NCBI GenBank assembly: GCA_007695195.1 | Contig: REEG01000135.1 | Coordinates: 1-47,403 of the forward strand | Length of the DNA: 47,403 bases | Source: Gemmatimonadales bacterium | GTDB taxonomy: Bacteria > Gemmatimonadota > Gemmatimonadetes > Longimicrobiales > Gaopeijiaceae | Direction: 5' to 3' | In this document: positions 25,979 to 34,295 of the stretch, in pieces | Layout of the letters: each line of letters starts with the position of its first letter | Numbering within the stretch: position 1 is the stretch's first letter | Notes under the pieces: model-generated | Database searches by the model: none | Seen by the model: only the letters and a program-made list of their open reading frames with translations | What the model was told of the DNA's origin: nothing | Translations under genes and position numbers: made by a program

Positions 25979-27412
25979 TCAACGGACCCGGTTTGATGAG
26001 ATCCAGACCGACCGGAGCGTCCGCGTGTTCCGGATATCGTCCCGGGGATCTGCGTCCAGCACCACCAGGTCGCCCCACGCCCCGGGCACCAGCGTGCCCA
26101 CCGTGCCCTCCAGCCCGAGGCACCGGGCCGCCTCCCCGGTGGCACTCCGCAGCACCGCCTCGGGAGAGAGCCCCGACTGCACCATCATCTCCATCTCCAG
26201 GTGCTCGAAGTACCCCTGGAAGCGTCCCACCGGCCCGGAGTCGGTACCCAGCGCCACCAGGCCGCCCCCCTCGTGGATCCGCCGCAGGTTCTCCATGGCC
26301 ACCGGAAGCTGCGCCTCGAACCACCGCGCCGCCTCGCTCTCCCGCACCGCCGCCTGGCGGGCCGGGTCCATCAGTACCTCCATGACCTCCGGATCCGCCT
26401 CGGCCAGGAAGAAGGGATCGTCGAAGAAGTCGGGCCGCTCTCCGTAGACGAACACCGACAGCTCCCGGGTGAGGGTGGGTGTGAGGCAGACGCCCCGCTC
26501 CACCACCGCCTGCACGAGGTCGTCGTCCACCAGTTCGTCCCGAATGGAGTGCGCCAGGATTGCGGCCCCCTCCTCCACCAACCCCCGGGAATGCTCGAGG
26601 TCCACCATGTGGACGGCCGTGGGAATCCCCCGGGCCTCGGCCTCCCGGATGAGAGCCCGGTAGGTGTCCCGGTCCATGGCCGTGGTGCGACCCAGGGAGT
26701 CGTCGACCCGGAACTTCACCCAGTCCACCTCCATCCCCTCCAGGCGCTGGAACTGCTCGTCCACCTCATCGGGGGATCGGGGCGTGAGGATGGGACCGGC
26801 CAGATAGATGCGGGCGCGGGAGAGATCGGACCGATCCTGACCGTCCCGGAGCGCCACCGCCTCGGGCCCGTCGCCCCCCATGCTGGCCACCGTGGTCACG
26901 CCGTAGCGGGCGTAGAGAGCCAACTGGCGCAGGAGGTTCTCCTGGGTGTAGTGCTCGGCACCGCTCTCTGCCCCGCGGACGCCGGCGGCGTGGCCGTGGG
27001 CATTGATGAAGCCCGGCATCACGAAGGCGCCGCCCAGGGCGATCTCCTGTGCACCGGCCGGGACCGTGACCCGGCCTCGGGGCCCCACCGATTCGACTCG
27101 CCCGCCCCGGGTCACCAGGACGGCATCGGGGATGGGTTCCGCTCCGGTGCCGTCCCACAGGAGCGGTGCGGAGAAGACCCGCACCTCGCCATCGGTGACC
27201 GGCGGTGGGGTAGCGGGGCCCTGGGACGCGGCGGCCGCCGCTCCAGATGCCGCCGATTCGTCCGGCGAGGTCTCCTGGTCGCTACCGCAGCCCGTTGCCC
27301 CGCCAAGGGCCAGCGCCAGCGCCACCGCCACGAGAGCGGAAGGGAAGAGGGCAGCGGGCCGACGGAGTGCGGAACGGAAGACGGAAATGGGCCACACCGG
27401 GGGTGCTGACAT
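25979..27412 (-). CDS. Amidohydrolase lipoprotein, imidazolonepropionase-like
   Basis: A 477-residue enzyme of the metal-dependent amidohydrolase superfamily, exported as a lipoprotein (lipobox GATGC, Cys 42). The metal site includes H139 and H141 in NAHGH, a probable bridging Lys in VKFRVDD, His residues in AVHMVD and LAHSIRD, and the Asp of LGTDSG. The C-terminal beta segment GTLVPGAWGDLVVLD is typical of the family. Related enzymes hydrolyse cyclic amides or act as Xaa-Pro dipeptidases; the substrate is unknown. Start ATG 27412 has AGGAG at good distance. The TPR lipoprotein gene follows after 10 bp. Confidence 0.87.
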   Translation of the reverse strand: MSAPPVWPISVFRSALRRPAALFPSALVAVALALALGGATGCGSDQETSPDESAASGAAAAASQGPATPPPVTDGEVRVFSAPLLWDGTGAEPIPDAVLVTRGGRVESVGPRGRVTVPAGAQEIALGGAFVMPGFINAHGHAAGVRGAESGAEHYTQENLLRQLALYARYGVTTVASMGGDGPEAVALRDGQDRSDLSRARIYLAGPILTPRSPDEVDEQFQRLEGMEVDWVKFRVDDSLGRTTAMDRDTYRALIREAEARGIPTAVHMVDLEHSRGLVEEGAAILAHSIRDELVDDDLVQAVVERGVCLTPTLTRELSVFVYGERPDFFDDPFFLAEADPEVMEVLMDPARQAAVRESEAARWFEAQLPVAMENLRRIHEGGGLVALGTDSGPVGRFQGYFEHLEMEMMVQSGLSPEAVLRSATGEAARCLGLEGTVGTLVPGAWGDLVVLDADPRDDIRNTRTLRSVWISSNRVR

Positions 27413-27549
27413 GGCAACTCCTGGACTGGGGACAGCCCCCACGGACGGCAGGGCACCCTTCACTGAAGCGATTTCAGGGATCTATTCGAGAGTACCAGTC
27501 CGGGGACGGAGGGGCCAGATCCCGTCGCCCGGCTACGTGCCCACCCGTC

Positions 27550-28890
27550 TCACGTGCCCACCCGGCCCCGTTGGAGGCCCACCTCGTCCCGATCCGCCCG
27601 GCGGATCCCCTCCTCCACATCCACCATGGCCAGGAGGACGGCGCCCACGGCGAAGAAGGTGAAGATGGAGAGGATGGCTATGCGGCTCGATCCGGTGAGT
27701 GCGATGACCAGGGCGAACACCAGGGGCCCCACCATCCCGGCGAACTTCTCCATGACGGAGAAGAACCCGAAGAACTCGCCGGAGAATGACCGGGGGATCA
27801 TGGCGGCGAAGAGGGAGCGGGAGATGGCCTGGGTGCCTCCCTGCACCAGACCCACCAGGAAGGCCAGGACGAAGAAGTGGACGGCGCTGGTCATGAAGAA
27901 CCCCAGCACCGTGACCCCCATGTACACCGCCAGCCCGGCGAAGAGGGCGCGCTTGGCCCCCCACGACGAGGCCAGGTTTCCGAAGAGGAAGGTGGCGGGC
28001 ACCCCCACGAACTGCACCAGGACCACAGCCCCGATGAGGGCCCCCTGCTCGATCCCCACCTCGGCGCCGTACACCGCCGCCATGCGGATGATGGTGCCCA
28101 CGCCGTCGTTGTAGATGAGGAAGGCCAGCAGGAAGAGGGCGGCGTCGCGGTAGCTCCGGAGATCCCGAACCGTCCCGAGCACCCGGGCCGCCGCCAACGC
28201 CGTGGCGCCCCGGTGCTCCCCCTCCACCGCCAGCGCCTCGGCCGGTGGCGGTTCGGGCACCCGGAGGAGGAGGGGAAGGGTGAACGCCGCCCACCAGATC
28301 CCCACCGAGGCCAGGGCCAGGCGGGCCGGGAGCGTCCCCTCGGGCAACCCGAACCACCCGGGCTGCTCGATGACCAGGAGCGCCACCACCAGGAGGAGGC
28401 CGGCCCCCAGATACCCCACGGCGAAGGCTCCCGCCGACACCCGGTCCAACTCGTCCCGGTCCGCCAGGTGGGGGAGGAGCGCATCGTAGAAGATGGCGCT
28501 CCCATTGGCGCCGATGTTCACCAGGATAAAGAGGGAGAGTCCCAGCACCCAGTCTCCCCGGTCCACCCAGAAGAGGGCCACCGCCGCCGACGCGCCCAGC
28601 ACCACGAAGGCCGCCAGGAAGCGCTTCTTCCAGGGGCGCTGGTCCGTGATGGCGCCCAGAACCGGAGCCGCCACCGCCACCAGGACGATCCCCAGGGCGG
28701 TGGCCAGAGCGAAGTTGCGGGTGGCCACCTCCGAGGCGAGCCCATCCGCCGCCACCGTCTGGAAGTAGATGGGGAAGACGGTGGCCACGATGACCGCCCA
28801 CATCCCCGTCACGGCCCAGTCGTACATGGCCCACGCCCGGAGCTCAGGGCGGTGAAGCCCCAGGGCGTCGAGGGAGACTCGGCGGAACAT
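27550..28890 (-). CDS. MFS transporter, UMF1 (Atg22-like) family
   Basis: A 446-residue inner-membrane transporter with about twelve hydrophobic helices. The N-terminal AWAMYDWA motif and the APVLGAITD segment after the second helix are characteristic of the UMF1/Atg22 branch of the major facilitator superfamily; yeast Atg22 exports amino acids from the vacuole. The GGTQAISRSLFA segment near residue 355 also fits. The bacterial substrate is unknown. The start is ATG 28890. The gene diverges from the tricorn protease gene across 133 bp and is 137 bp upstream of the amidohydrolase gene. Confidence 0.85.
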   Translation of the reverse strand: MFRRVSLDALGLHRPELRAWAMYDWAVTGMWAVIVATVFPIYFQTVAADGLASEVATRNFALATALGIVLVAVAAPVLGAITDQRPWKKRFLAAFVVLGASAAVALFWVDRGDWVLGLSLFILVNIGANGSAIFYDALLPHLADRDELDRVSAGAFAVGYLGAGLLLVVALLVIEQPGWFGLPEGTLPARLALASVGIWWAAFTLPLLLRVPEPPPAEALAVEGEHRGATALAAARVLGTVRDLRSYRDAALFLLAFLIYNDGVGTIIRMAAVYGAEVGIEQGALIGAVVLVQFVGVPATFLFGNLASSWGAKRALFAGLAVYMGVTVLGFFMTSAVHFFVLAFLVGLVQGGTQAISRSLFAAMIPRSFSGEFFGFFSVMEKFAGMVGPLVFALVIALTGSSRIAILSIFTFFAVGAVLLAMVDVEEGIRRADRDEVGLQRGRVGT

Positions 28891-29023
28891 CGGAGGGACT
28901 CCCGGAGACGGGGAGGATGGGTCGGCCGGCTCGCAGGGCTCTTGACCCCCACGGCATCGGCGATGGAGCTTCGAGAAGATAGCGCGTTGGTCGACGCTCC
29001 CTTCGAACCCGGAGACGCTCCGC

Positions 29024-32000
29024 ATGATCCCAGTTCCCGTCCGTCCTGCCGTCCTCTTCCCCCTCCTTCTGCTGCTTCTGGCTCCGGTCGTGGTCCCGGA
29101 CGAGGGGATCGCCCAGGACACGCGCCTCCTCCGGGAGCCCACCGTGAGCGCCGAGCACATCGCCTTCACCCACGGGGGCGACCTCTGGGTCGTGGGCCGG
29201 GAGGGAGGCGAGGCCCGTCGACTCACCGCCACCCCGGCGGTGGTGTCGAGCCCCCACTTCTCGCCGGACGGCCGGCACATCGCCTTTACCTCGGCCATCT
29301 CGGGGACGCCACAGGTTCACGTGGTGGGGGTGGAGGGCGGGGACCCGGTGCGCCTGACCTGGTACCCGAGCCCGTCCCACGCCCGGGGCTGGACGCCGGA
29401 TGGAACCCACATCCTCTACGCCTCGGGACGGGAGACGGCGCCCACCCCCCACAACCGGCTCTGGACCGTGCCGGTGGAAGGGGGAGCATCCACCCTTCTC
29501 CCGGCGCCCTTCGGCTTCGCCGGCTCCTTCTCCCAGGACGGCGGCCGCATGGCCGTGCACCAGACCACGCGCTGGGACCCGGAGTGGCGAGGATACCGAG
29601 GGGGGCAGAATCAGCCGCTGGTGATCCTGGATCTGGAGACGCTGGACGAGGTGCTCCTCCCCGGCGATTGGACCTCCGACACCCACCCGGTCTGGCTGGA
29701 CGGGACCATCTACTTCCTGTCGGATCGGGACTGGGCCATCAACGTCTGGGCCTACGATCCGGCCGATGGGGCCCTGGAGCAGATCACCTTCGAGACGGAC
29801 GTGGACATCAAGCACCTGGCGGGAGGCGCCGGTGTGCTGGTCTATGAGCACGACGGATGGATCCACACGCTGGATCCCGCCACCGGGGTGTCGGAGCGGG
29901 TGGAGGTGACGGTGCGGGGCGACTTCCCCTGGGCCCGCCCCCGCTGGGTCGATGTGGGTTCGAACATCCGATCCGCCGGACTCTCGGCCACCGGCGCCCG
30001 GGCGGTGATGGAGGCCCGGGGCGAGATCTTCACCGTTCCGGTTGAGCACGGGAGCGCCCGGAATCTGACCCGGAGCGACGGTGCCGCCGACCGGGCCCCG
30101 GTGTGGTCGCCGGACGGTGAGTCGGTGGCCTGGTTCTCCGACGATGGGAGCGGCTACCGCCTCCTCATCGGGCCCCAGGACGGCCTGGGCGAGCCTCGAT
30201 CCATCTCCATCGGCGAGTCCCGCATGGCATGGAACCCCTCCTGGTCCCCCGACGGGAGCCGCATCGCCTTCATGGACGACCGGGCCCGGGTTCGGGTGGT
30301 TGAGGTGGAGTCGGGGCAGGTCCTCACCGCCGATGAGGGGGGTGATTCCAACGACCGGACCTCCATGCGCCCGGTGTGGTCGCCGGACTCCCGCTGGCTC
30401 GCCTACGAGAACCGCTTCGCCAACCAGTTCCGCCGCCTGGTGGTCTGGTCGGTGGAGAGCGGCGAGACGGAGGTCCTCACCGATCCCATGGCCGACGCCT
30501 TCTCCCCGGCGTGGGACCGGGACGGCCGCCACCTCTGGTTCCTGGCCGGCACCGACCTGGGCACCGCCGCTGGTTGGGCCAACACCAGCTCCATCGTGGC
30601 CGAGCCCACCTACGGAGCGTACGTCATGGTGCTCCGAAGCGATGACCCCACCCCCTTCCCCCTTCGCAGCGACGAGGAAGAAGGGAGTGCCGGGGCCGGC
30701 GACGGGGCCCCGACGAGTGCCGCCGCCCCCCAGGAGACGGCGGCCGACGGTGACGACGACGTCCGCATCGACCTGGAGGGGATCGAGCGCCGCATCGTCC
30801 CCCTCCCCATGCCGACGGGTCGGTACACCTCGGCGCTGGCGGGACCCGAGGGTGCCGTCTTCCTCACCGAGATGACCCGGGGCCAGCCCGGCATGACCCT
30901 CCACCGCTTCACCCTGGAATCGCGGGAGGCGGAGAGCTTCGCCCAGGGCGTGGGGCGGGTGGCCGTATCCGGCGACGGCGGCCGGATCCTCTTCTTCAGT
31001 GGAGGGCAGTGGCGGGTGGTGAGCACGGCCCGCCCGCCCGATGCCACCTCCGGGCGTCTCACCGTGGACCTCCGGGCCCACATCGACCCGGCGGTGGAGT
31101 GGCGGCAGATCTTCGACGAATCGTGGCGGATGCAGCGGGACTTCTTCTACGACCCGAACCTCCACGGCGCCGATTGGGACGCTGTGTACCAGCGGTACGC
31201 GCCCCTGGTGGAGCACGTGCGGCACCGGGCCGACCTGAACTACGTCATCGGGAAGGTGAACGCCGAGCTCTCCGTGGGCCACTCCTTCTTCGGGGGCGGC
31301 GACCTGCCCCAGGTGGAGTCCACGCCGGTGGGACTGCTGGGGGCGGATCTGGAGGCGGCGGATGGGCGCTGGCGCATCGCCCGGATCTTCACCACAGAGC
31401 AGTGGAATCCCGGCCTCAACGCCCCTCTGGACCAGCCGGGGATGCGGGTCCGGGAGGGCGACTACCTCCTGGCGGTGGAGGGGGTTGAGCTCACCGCCCA
31501 GGACGATCCCTTCCGCGCCTTCGAGGGGACGGTGGGGCGGCAGATCCGGATCCAGGTGTCCAGCACCCCCTCCATGGACGAGGCCTGGACCGAGACGGTG
31601 GTGCCCATGGCCAATGAGATCCCCCTGCGGCAGCGGGCGTGGGTCGAGGACAACCGGCGACGGGTGGACGAACTCTCCGACGGACGCCTGGCCTACGTCT
31701 GGGTACCCAACACCGGGAACCCCGGCCTGGTCTCCTTCGACCGGTACTACTTCTCCCAGCAGGACCGGCCCGCCGCCGTCATCGACGAGCGCTTCAATGG
31801 GGGCGGGCTGCTGGACGACTACATGGTGGACCTCATGAACCGGAATCTCCGGGCCGCCATCACCAACGAGTCGGTGGAGGGGCGACCGCACCGCCTCCCG
31901 GCGGGGATCCTGGGTCCCAAGGTGCTCCTCATCAACGAGTACGCCGGCTCCGGCGGCGACTTCTTCCCCTGGGTCTTCCGCCACCTGGAGATCGGACCCC

Positions 32001-32308
32001 TCATCGGTCAGCGCACCTGGGGCGGGCTGGTGCGTTCCTGCTCCCACTACCCCATGGTGGACGGTGGCTTCGTGAACGCGCCGTGCAACGCCGTCTTCGA
32101 GCCCGGCGGCGACTGGATCGCCGAGAACGAGGGTGTGCACCCGGACATCGAGATCCGGGTGACGGCCCGGGACGTGGCCGAGGGGCGGGATCCCCAACTC
32201 GAGCGGGGCGTGAGTGAGGCACTCCGGCTCCTGGAGATCCACGGCGGGGTCGAGGTCATCCAGCCGCCCTTCCCCACCCCGTCCCGGCGGCCGGGAGACG
32301 GACGGTAG
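29024..32308 (+). CDS. Tricorn-like S41 protease, secreted
   Basis: This is a 1094-residue protease. An N-terminal signal peptide (about 1-31, ending before QDTRLL) suggests export. Two beta-propeller regions follow (about 35-330 and 330-660) with repeated SPDG blades (WSPDGESVAWFS, WSPDSRWLAYEN). After a linker come a helical C1 domain, a PDZ-like domain (about 765-860) and the C-terminal S41 domain. Catalytic candidates are H753 in SVGHSFF and nucleophile S976 in AGSGGDFFP. In Thermoplasma the tricorn protease degrades peptides released by the proteasome. This copy is extracytoplasmic, so a nutritional or envelope role is more likely. Confidence 0.92.
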   Translation: MIPVPVRPAVLFPLLLLLLAPVVVPDEGIAQDTRLLREPTVSAEHIAFTHGGDLWVVGREGGEARRLTATPAVVSSPHFSPDGRHIAFTSAISGTPQVHVVGVEGGDPVRLTWYPSPSHARGWTPDGTHILYASGRETAPTPHNRLWTVPVEGGASTLLPAPFGFAGSFSQDGGRMAVHQTTRWDPEWRGYRGGQNQPLVILDLETLDEVLLPGDWTSDTHPVWLDGTIYFLSDRDWAINVWAYDPADGALEQITFETDVDIKHLAGGAGVLVYEHDGWIHTLDPATGVSERVEVTVRGDFPWARPRWVDVGSNIRSAGLSATGARAVMEARGEIFTVPVEHGSARNLTRSDGAADRAPVWSPDGESVAWFSDDGSGYRLLIGPQDGLGEPRSISIGESRMAWNPSWSPDGSRIAFMDDRARVRVVEVESGQVLTADEGGDSNDRTSMRPVWSPDSRWLAYENRFANQFRRLVVWSVESGETEVLTDPMADAFSPAWDRDGRHLWFLAGTDLGTAAGWANTSSIVAEPTYGAYVMVLRSDDPTPFPLRSDEEEGSAGAGDGAPTSAAAPQETAADGDDDVRIDLEGIERRIVPLPMPTGRYTSALAGPEGAVFLTEMTRGQPGMTLHRFTLESREAESFAQGVGRVAVSGDGGRILFFSGGQWRVVSTARPPDATSGRLTVDLRAHIDPAVEWRQIFDESWRMQRDFFYDPNLHGADWDAVYQRYAPLVEHVRHRADLNYVIGKVNAELSVGHSFFGGGDLPQVESTPVGLLGADLEAADGRWRIARIFTTEQWNPGLNAPLDQPGMRVREGDYLLAVEGVELTAQDDPFRAFEGTVGRQIRIQVSSTPSMDEAWTETVVPMANEIPLRQRAWVEDNRRRVDELSDGRLAYVWVPNTGNPGLVSFDRYYFSQQDRPAAVIDERFNGGGLLDDYMVDLMNRNLRAAITNESVEGRPHRLPAGILGPKVLLINEYAGSGGDFFPWVFRHLEIGPLIGQRTWGGLVRSCSHYPMVDGGFVNAPCNAVFEPGGDWIAENEGVHPDIEIRVTARDVAEGRDPQLERGVSEALRLLEIHGGVEVIQPPFPTPSRRPGDGR

Positions 32309-32355
32309 CCGGCGCCGGGGGAGGCCGGGAGCCCTGGCCGTGGCTCACCGCCCAG

Positions 32356-33735
32356 GTGCCGGGGGTGCCGGCGCGGATCCGGGAGAGGCCCGAGGACTTC
32401 CGGGTGGATGAGGTGCCCCTTGGGCCTCCGGAGGGGCGGGGCGAGCACCTCCTCTTCCAGGTGGAGAAGCGGGGGATCCCCACCCACCACCTGGTGAGCG
32501 CCCTGGCCCGGGCGCTGGGGGTGGACCGGCGGGCTTTCGGGGTAGCCGGACGGAAGGATGCCCAGGCCGTCACCACCCAGTGGATGAGTGTGCCCGGGGT
32601 GTCCGGCGAGCGACTCCGAGCGCTGGACCTCCCCGCCCTCCGCGTCCTGGAGGTTGGCCGTCACCCGCGCAAGCTGGCCGTGGGAGCGCTGGCCGGGAAC
32701 CGCTTCCAGCTCCGGCTCCGGGGGGTGGATCCCCACCATCTTCCCCGGATCCGCCTCGTCCTGGAAACCCTGGAGGCCCGGGGGGTCCCCAACTACTTCG
32801 GCCCCCAGCGATTCGGTTCGCGGGGCGACAGCGCCGTGGTGGGCCGGGCCCTTCTGCGGAATCGGTGGGACGAGGCGCTCCAGGTCATGGCCGGATCCCC
32901 CACGGAAGCCGATACCCCCCTCATCAGGGAGGCCCGGGCCGCCTTCGACGCCGGCCGGTACGGAGAGGCGGCAGAACTCTGGCCCCCCGCTTTCCGGGAA
33001 CCGCGCCTGGTGAGCCGGCTTCTCGCCGAGGGAAAGCGCTCCGAGGAAGCGGTGCGTGCCGTGGGCCGCCGCATGCTGGACCTCTACCGATCGGCCTACC
33101 AGTCATGGCTTTTCAACGCCCTGCTGGCGGTGCGGATCGACGAGATCGACCGGGTTCGCCCCGGTGACCTGGCCTATCGCCGCGGGGGTGGCGGCCACCT
33201 CGCCGGGGAACCGGTCTCGCGCCCCCGTGGCCGAGCCCGCCATCGTGCAGAGTCGACGTCAAGCCATGCCGACCGGACCGGGCGTGCCGCCGATCCCACG
33301 TCCCGTCAGGACCAAGGGAGCCTGGTGGAGGTCACCGATCCCTCCGACTTCGGGACCTCACTCCGCCGCGGCGAGCTCTCCGCCACCGGCCCCCTCTTCG
33401 GTCCGCGCATGCGGCGACCCACAGGGGAGGTGGCGGCGCTGGAGGAGGGGATCCTGGCATGGGCCGGAGTGCAGGCGGGAGAGTTCGCCCGGAGGCGGGG
33501 CAATCGGCGCATGGGGCTCCGCCGTCCCCTCCGCTTTCTCCTCCAGGACACCCAGGTGGAGGAGGGAGCCGACGCCCATGGTCCGTATGTGGAGCTCCGC
33601 TTCCGCCTCGACCCCGGTTGCTACGCCACCGCCGTGGTTCGGGAAGTGGTGAAGGGGACGGCGGGGGCGGCGGGGGCGGGGTCCATAGCACCTCAGCCGG
33701 GAAAGTCTTCAACGAGCGACCCCGGAAGGGGTTAA
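32356..33735 (+). CDS. truD: tRNA pseudouridine(13) synthase TruD
   Basis: TruD converts U13 of certain tRNAs to pseudouridine. The catalytic Asp is D68 in GRKDAQAVTTQW. Other family segments seen are RPEDFRVDE (11-19), NYFGPQRFG and the RRPLRFLLQ strand. The first canonical start is GTG 32356, but upstream codons from about 32332 encode a WLTAQ segment that aligns with the N-terminus of E. coli TruD, so translation may begin earlier. An Arg/Ser-rich insert of about 45 residues (near 290-325) interrupts the region before VEVTDP. The C-terminal 25 residues are low-complexity. The gene follows the tricorn gene by 47 bp. Confidence 0.88.
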   Translation: MPGVPARIRERPEDFRVDEVPLGPPEGRGEHLLFQVEKRGIPTHHLVSALARALGVDRRAFGVAGRKDAQAVTTQWMSVPGVSGERLRALDLPALRVLEVGRHPRKLAVGALAGNRFQLRLRGVDPHHLPRIRLVLETLEARGVPNYFGPQRFGSRGDSAVVGRALLRNRWDEALQVMAGSPTEADTPLIREARAAFDAGRYGEAAELWPPAFREPRLVSRLLAEGKRSEEAVRAVGRRMLDLYRSAYQSWLFNALLAVRIDEIDRVRPGDLAYRRGGGGHLAGEPVSRPRGRARHRAESTSSHADRTGRAADPTSRQDQGSLVEVTDPSDFGTSLRRGELSATGPLFGPRMRRPTGEVAALEEGILAWAGVQAGEFARRRGNRRMGLRRPLRFLLQDTQVEEGADAHGPYVELRFRLDPGCYATAVVREVVKGTAGAAGAGSIAPQPGKSSTSDPGRG

Positions 33736-33745
33736 TGAAGGAATA

Positions 33746-33810
33746 CCCAGGCAAAGCCCTGGGAAACTCTACACATCTGTAGAGCTGAAAATTTGCTCGA
33801 AGAGTTTCCC
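33746..33810 (+). other. Nested, mutually exclusive hairpins after truD
   Basis: Three perfect stems can form. P1 pairs 33746-33751 with 33758-33763. P2 pairs 33767-33773 with 33778-33784 around the loop CATC. P3 is 10 bp and pairs 33761-33770 with 33801-33810. P3 uses bases needed by both P1 and P2, so the RNA can hold either P1+P2 or P3. This is the logic of an attenuator or riboswitch expression platform. No U-run follows P3. The element begins 10 bp after the truD stop. Confidence 0.5.
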
Positions 33811-33831
33811 CCGGCCGCGGGTGCCCTCCCC

Positions 33832-33867
33832 ATGGATTCCTGGTGGCGCATGGATTCCTCGTGGCTA
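33832..33867. repeat. 18-bp direct repeat, two copies
   Basis: ATGGATTCCTGGTGGCGC (33832-33849) is followed at once by a copy with four changes (33850-33867). It is a simple tandem duplication in the non-coding region between truD and the monooxygenase gene. Confidence 0.7.
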
Positions 33868-33942
33868 CTGGCTGTGTTGTCGGAGGTGCCCGTCCCGCCT
33901 CGCCCCTGCCTCGCCCCGCTCCGCCTGCCCCTCCCCCCTGCT

Positions 33943-33974
33943 CTAAAAATGCGAACCCAGATTCGCATTTTTAG
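33943..33974 (+). terminator. Perfect 13-bp inverted repeat, likely bidirectional terminator
   Basis: Arms 33943-33955 and 33962-33974 are fully complementary with a 6-nt loop. The core TGCGAA/TTCGCA is flanked by A5 on the left and T5 on the right, the classic form of a rho-independent terminator able to work in both directions. It would end the truD transcript about 210 bp after the stop. An operator role is the alternative. Confidence 0.6.
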
Positions 33975-33998
33975 GGAACGGATGGCTCAGGGGAGGGC

Positions 33999-34140
33999 GA
34001 TCGGCGCGCAGGCGGCAGGAGATCGGTCTGGGGATGGTGGAAGATCGGTCTGGGGGCGTCCCGAGACCGGTCTGGGGCGGTTGGCGACCGGCGCAGGGGC
34101 TTCCGGAGATCGGCCTACAGGCGGTGGCGAATCGAGGTGG
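33999..34140. repeat. Array of about seven imperfect 21-22 bp tandem repeats
   Basis: Units begin at 33999, 34021, 34043, 34065, 34086, 34108 and 34129, each opening with GATCGG or a close variant (GACCGG, GAATCG). The second to fourth share GGTCTGGGG. The spacing of 22, 22, 22, 21, 22 and 21 bp is close to two helical turns, so the conserved heads face the same side of the helix. The rest of 33736-34295 holds no convincing gene. Confidence 0.75.
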
Positions 34141-34149
34141 CACGATTCA

Positions 34150-34190
34150 TGATTGTGGTATTTTCCATAGAGAAGTGGTAAACTCTCCAC
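34150..34190 (+). promoter_or_regulatory. AT-rich putative promoter region with GTGGTA repeats
   Basis: Directly after the tandem repeats the base composition drops to AT-rich. GTGGTA occurs twice, at 34156-34161 and 34176-34181, 20 bp apart. TTGTGG at 34153 could serve as a -35 box, but no good -10 is seen at the right distance. It lies about 110 bp before the monooxygenase start and is the best promoter candidate for that gene. Confidence 0.4.
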
Positions 34191-34295
34191 GCCCGATGGC
34201 CTGGACCCTGAAGACGGAGACTTCCGGCAGGTAACACCGCCGCCCAACCGCCCGGGAACCCAAGCTTACCACCAACACTCAACCCTTGCTTTCCC

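Noticed and set aside
28844-32242. A 1132-codon open frame on the minus strand opposite the tricorn-like gene
   Set aside because: Long antisense frames are expected in high-GC DNA with strong third-position bias. The translation is low-complexity and the plus-strand frame has clear propeller and S41 motifs.
33746-33785. Cyclic-di-GMP (GEMM-I) riboswitch
   Set aside because: The GGCAAAGCC string recalls part of the class consensus, but the GNRA loop, receptor and second arm are not found.
33999-34140. CRISPR array
   Set aside because: The units abut directly without unique spacers, vary strongly, and no cas gene is present.
33793-34152. A 119-codon plus-strand frame between truD and the monooxygenase
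   Set aside because: It runs through the inverted repeat and the tandem repeats, has no ribosome binding site and looks like translated repeat DNA.
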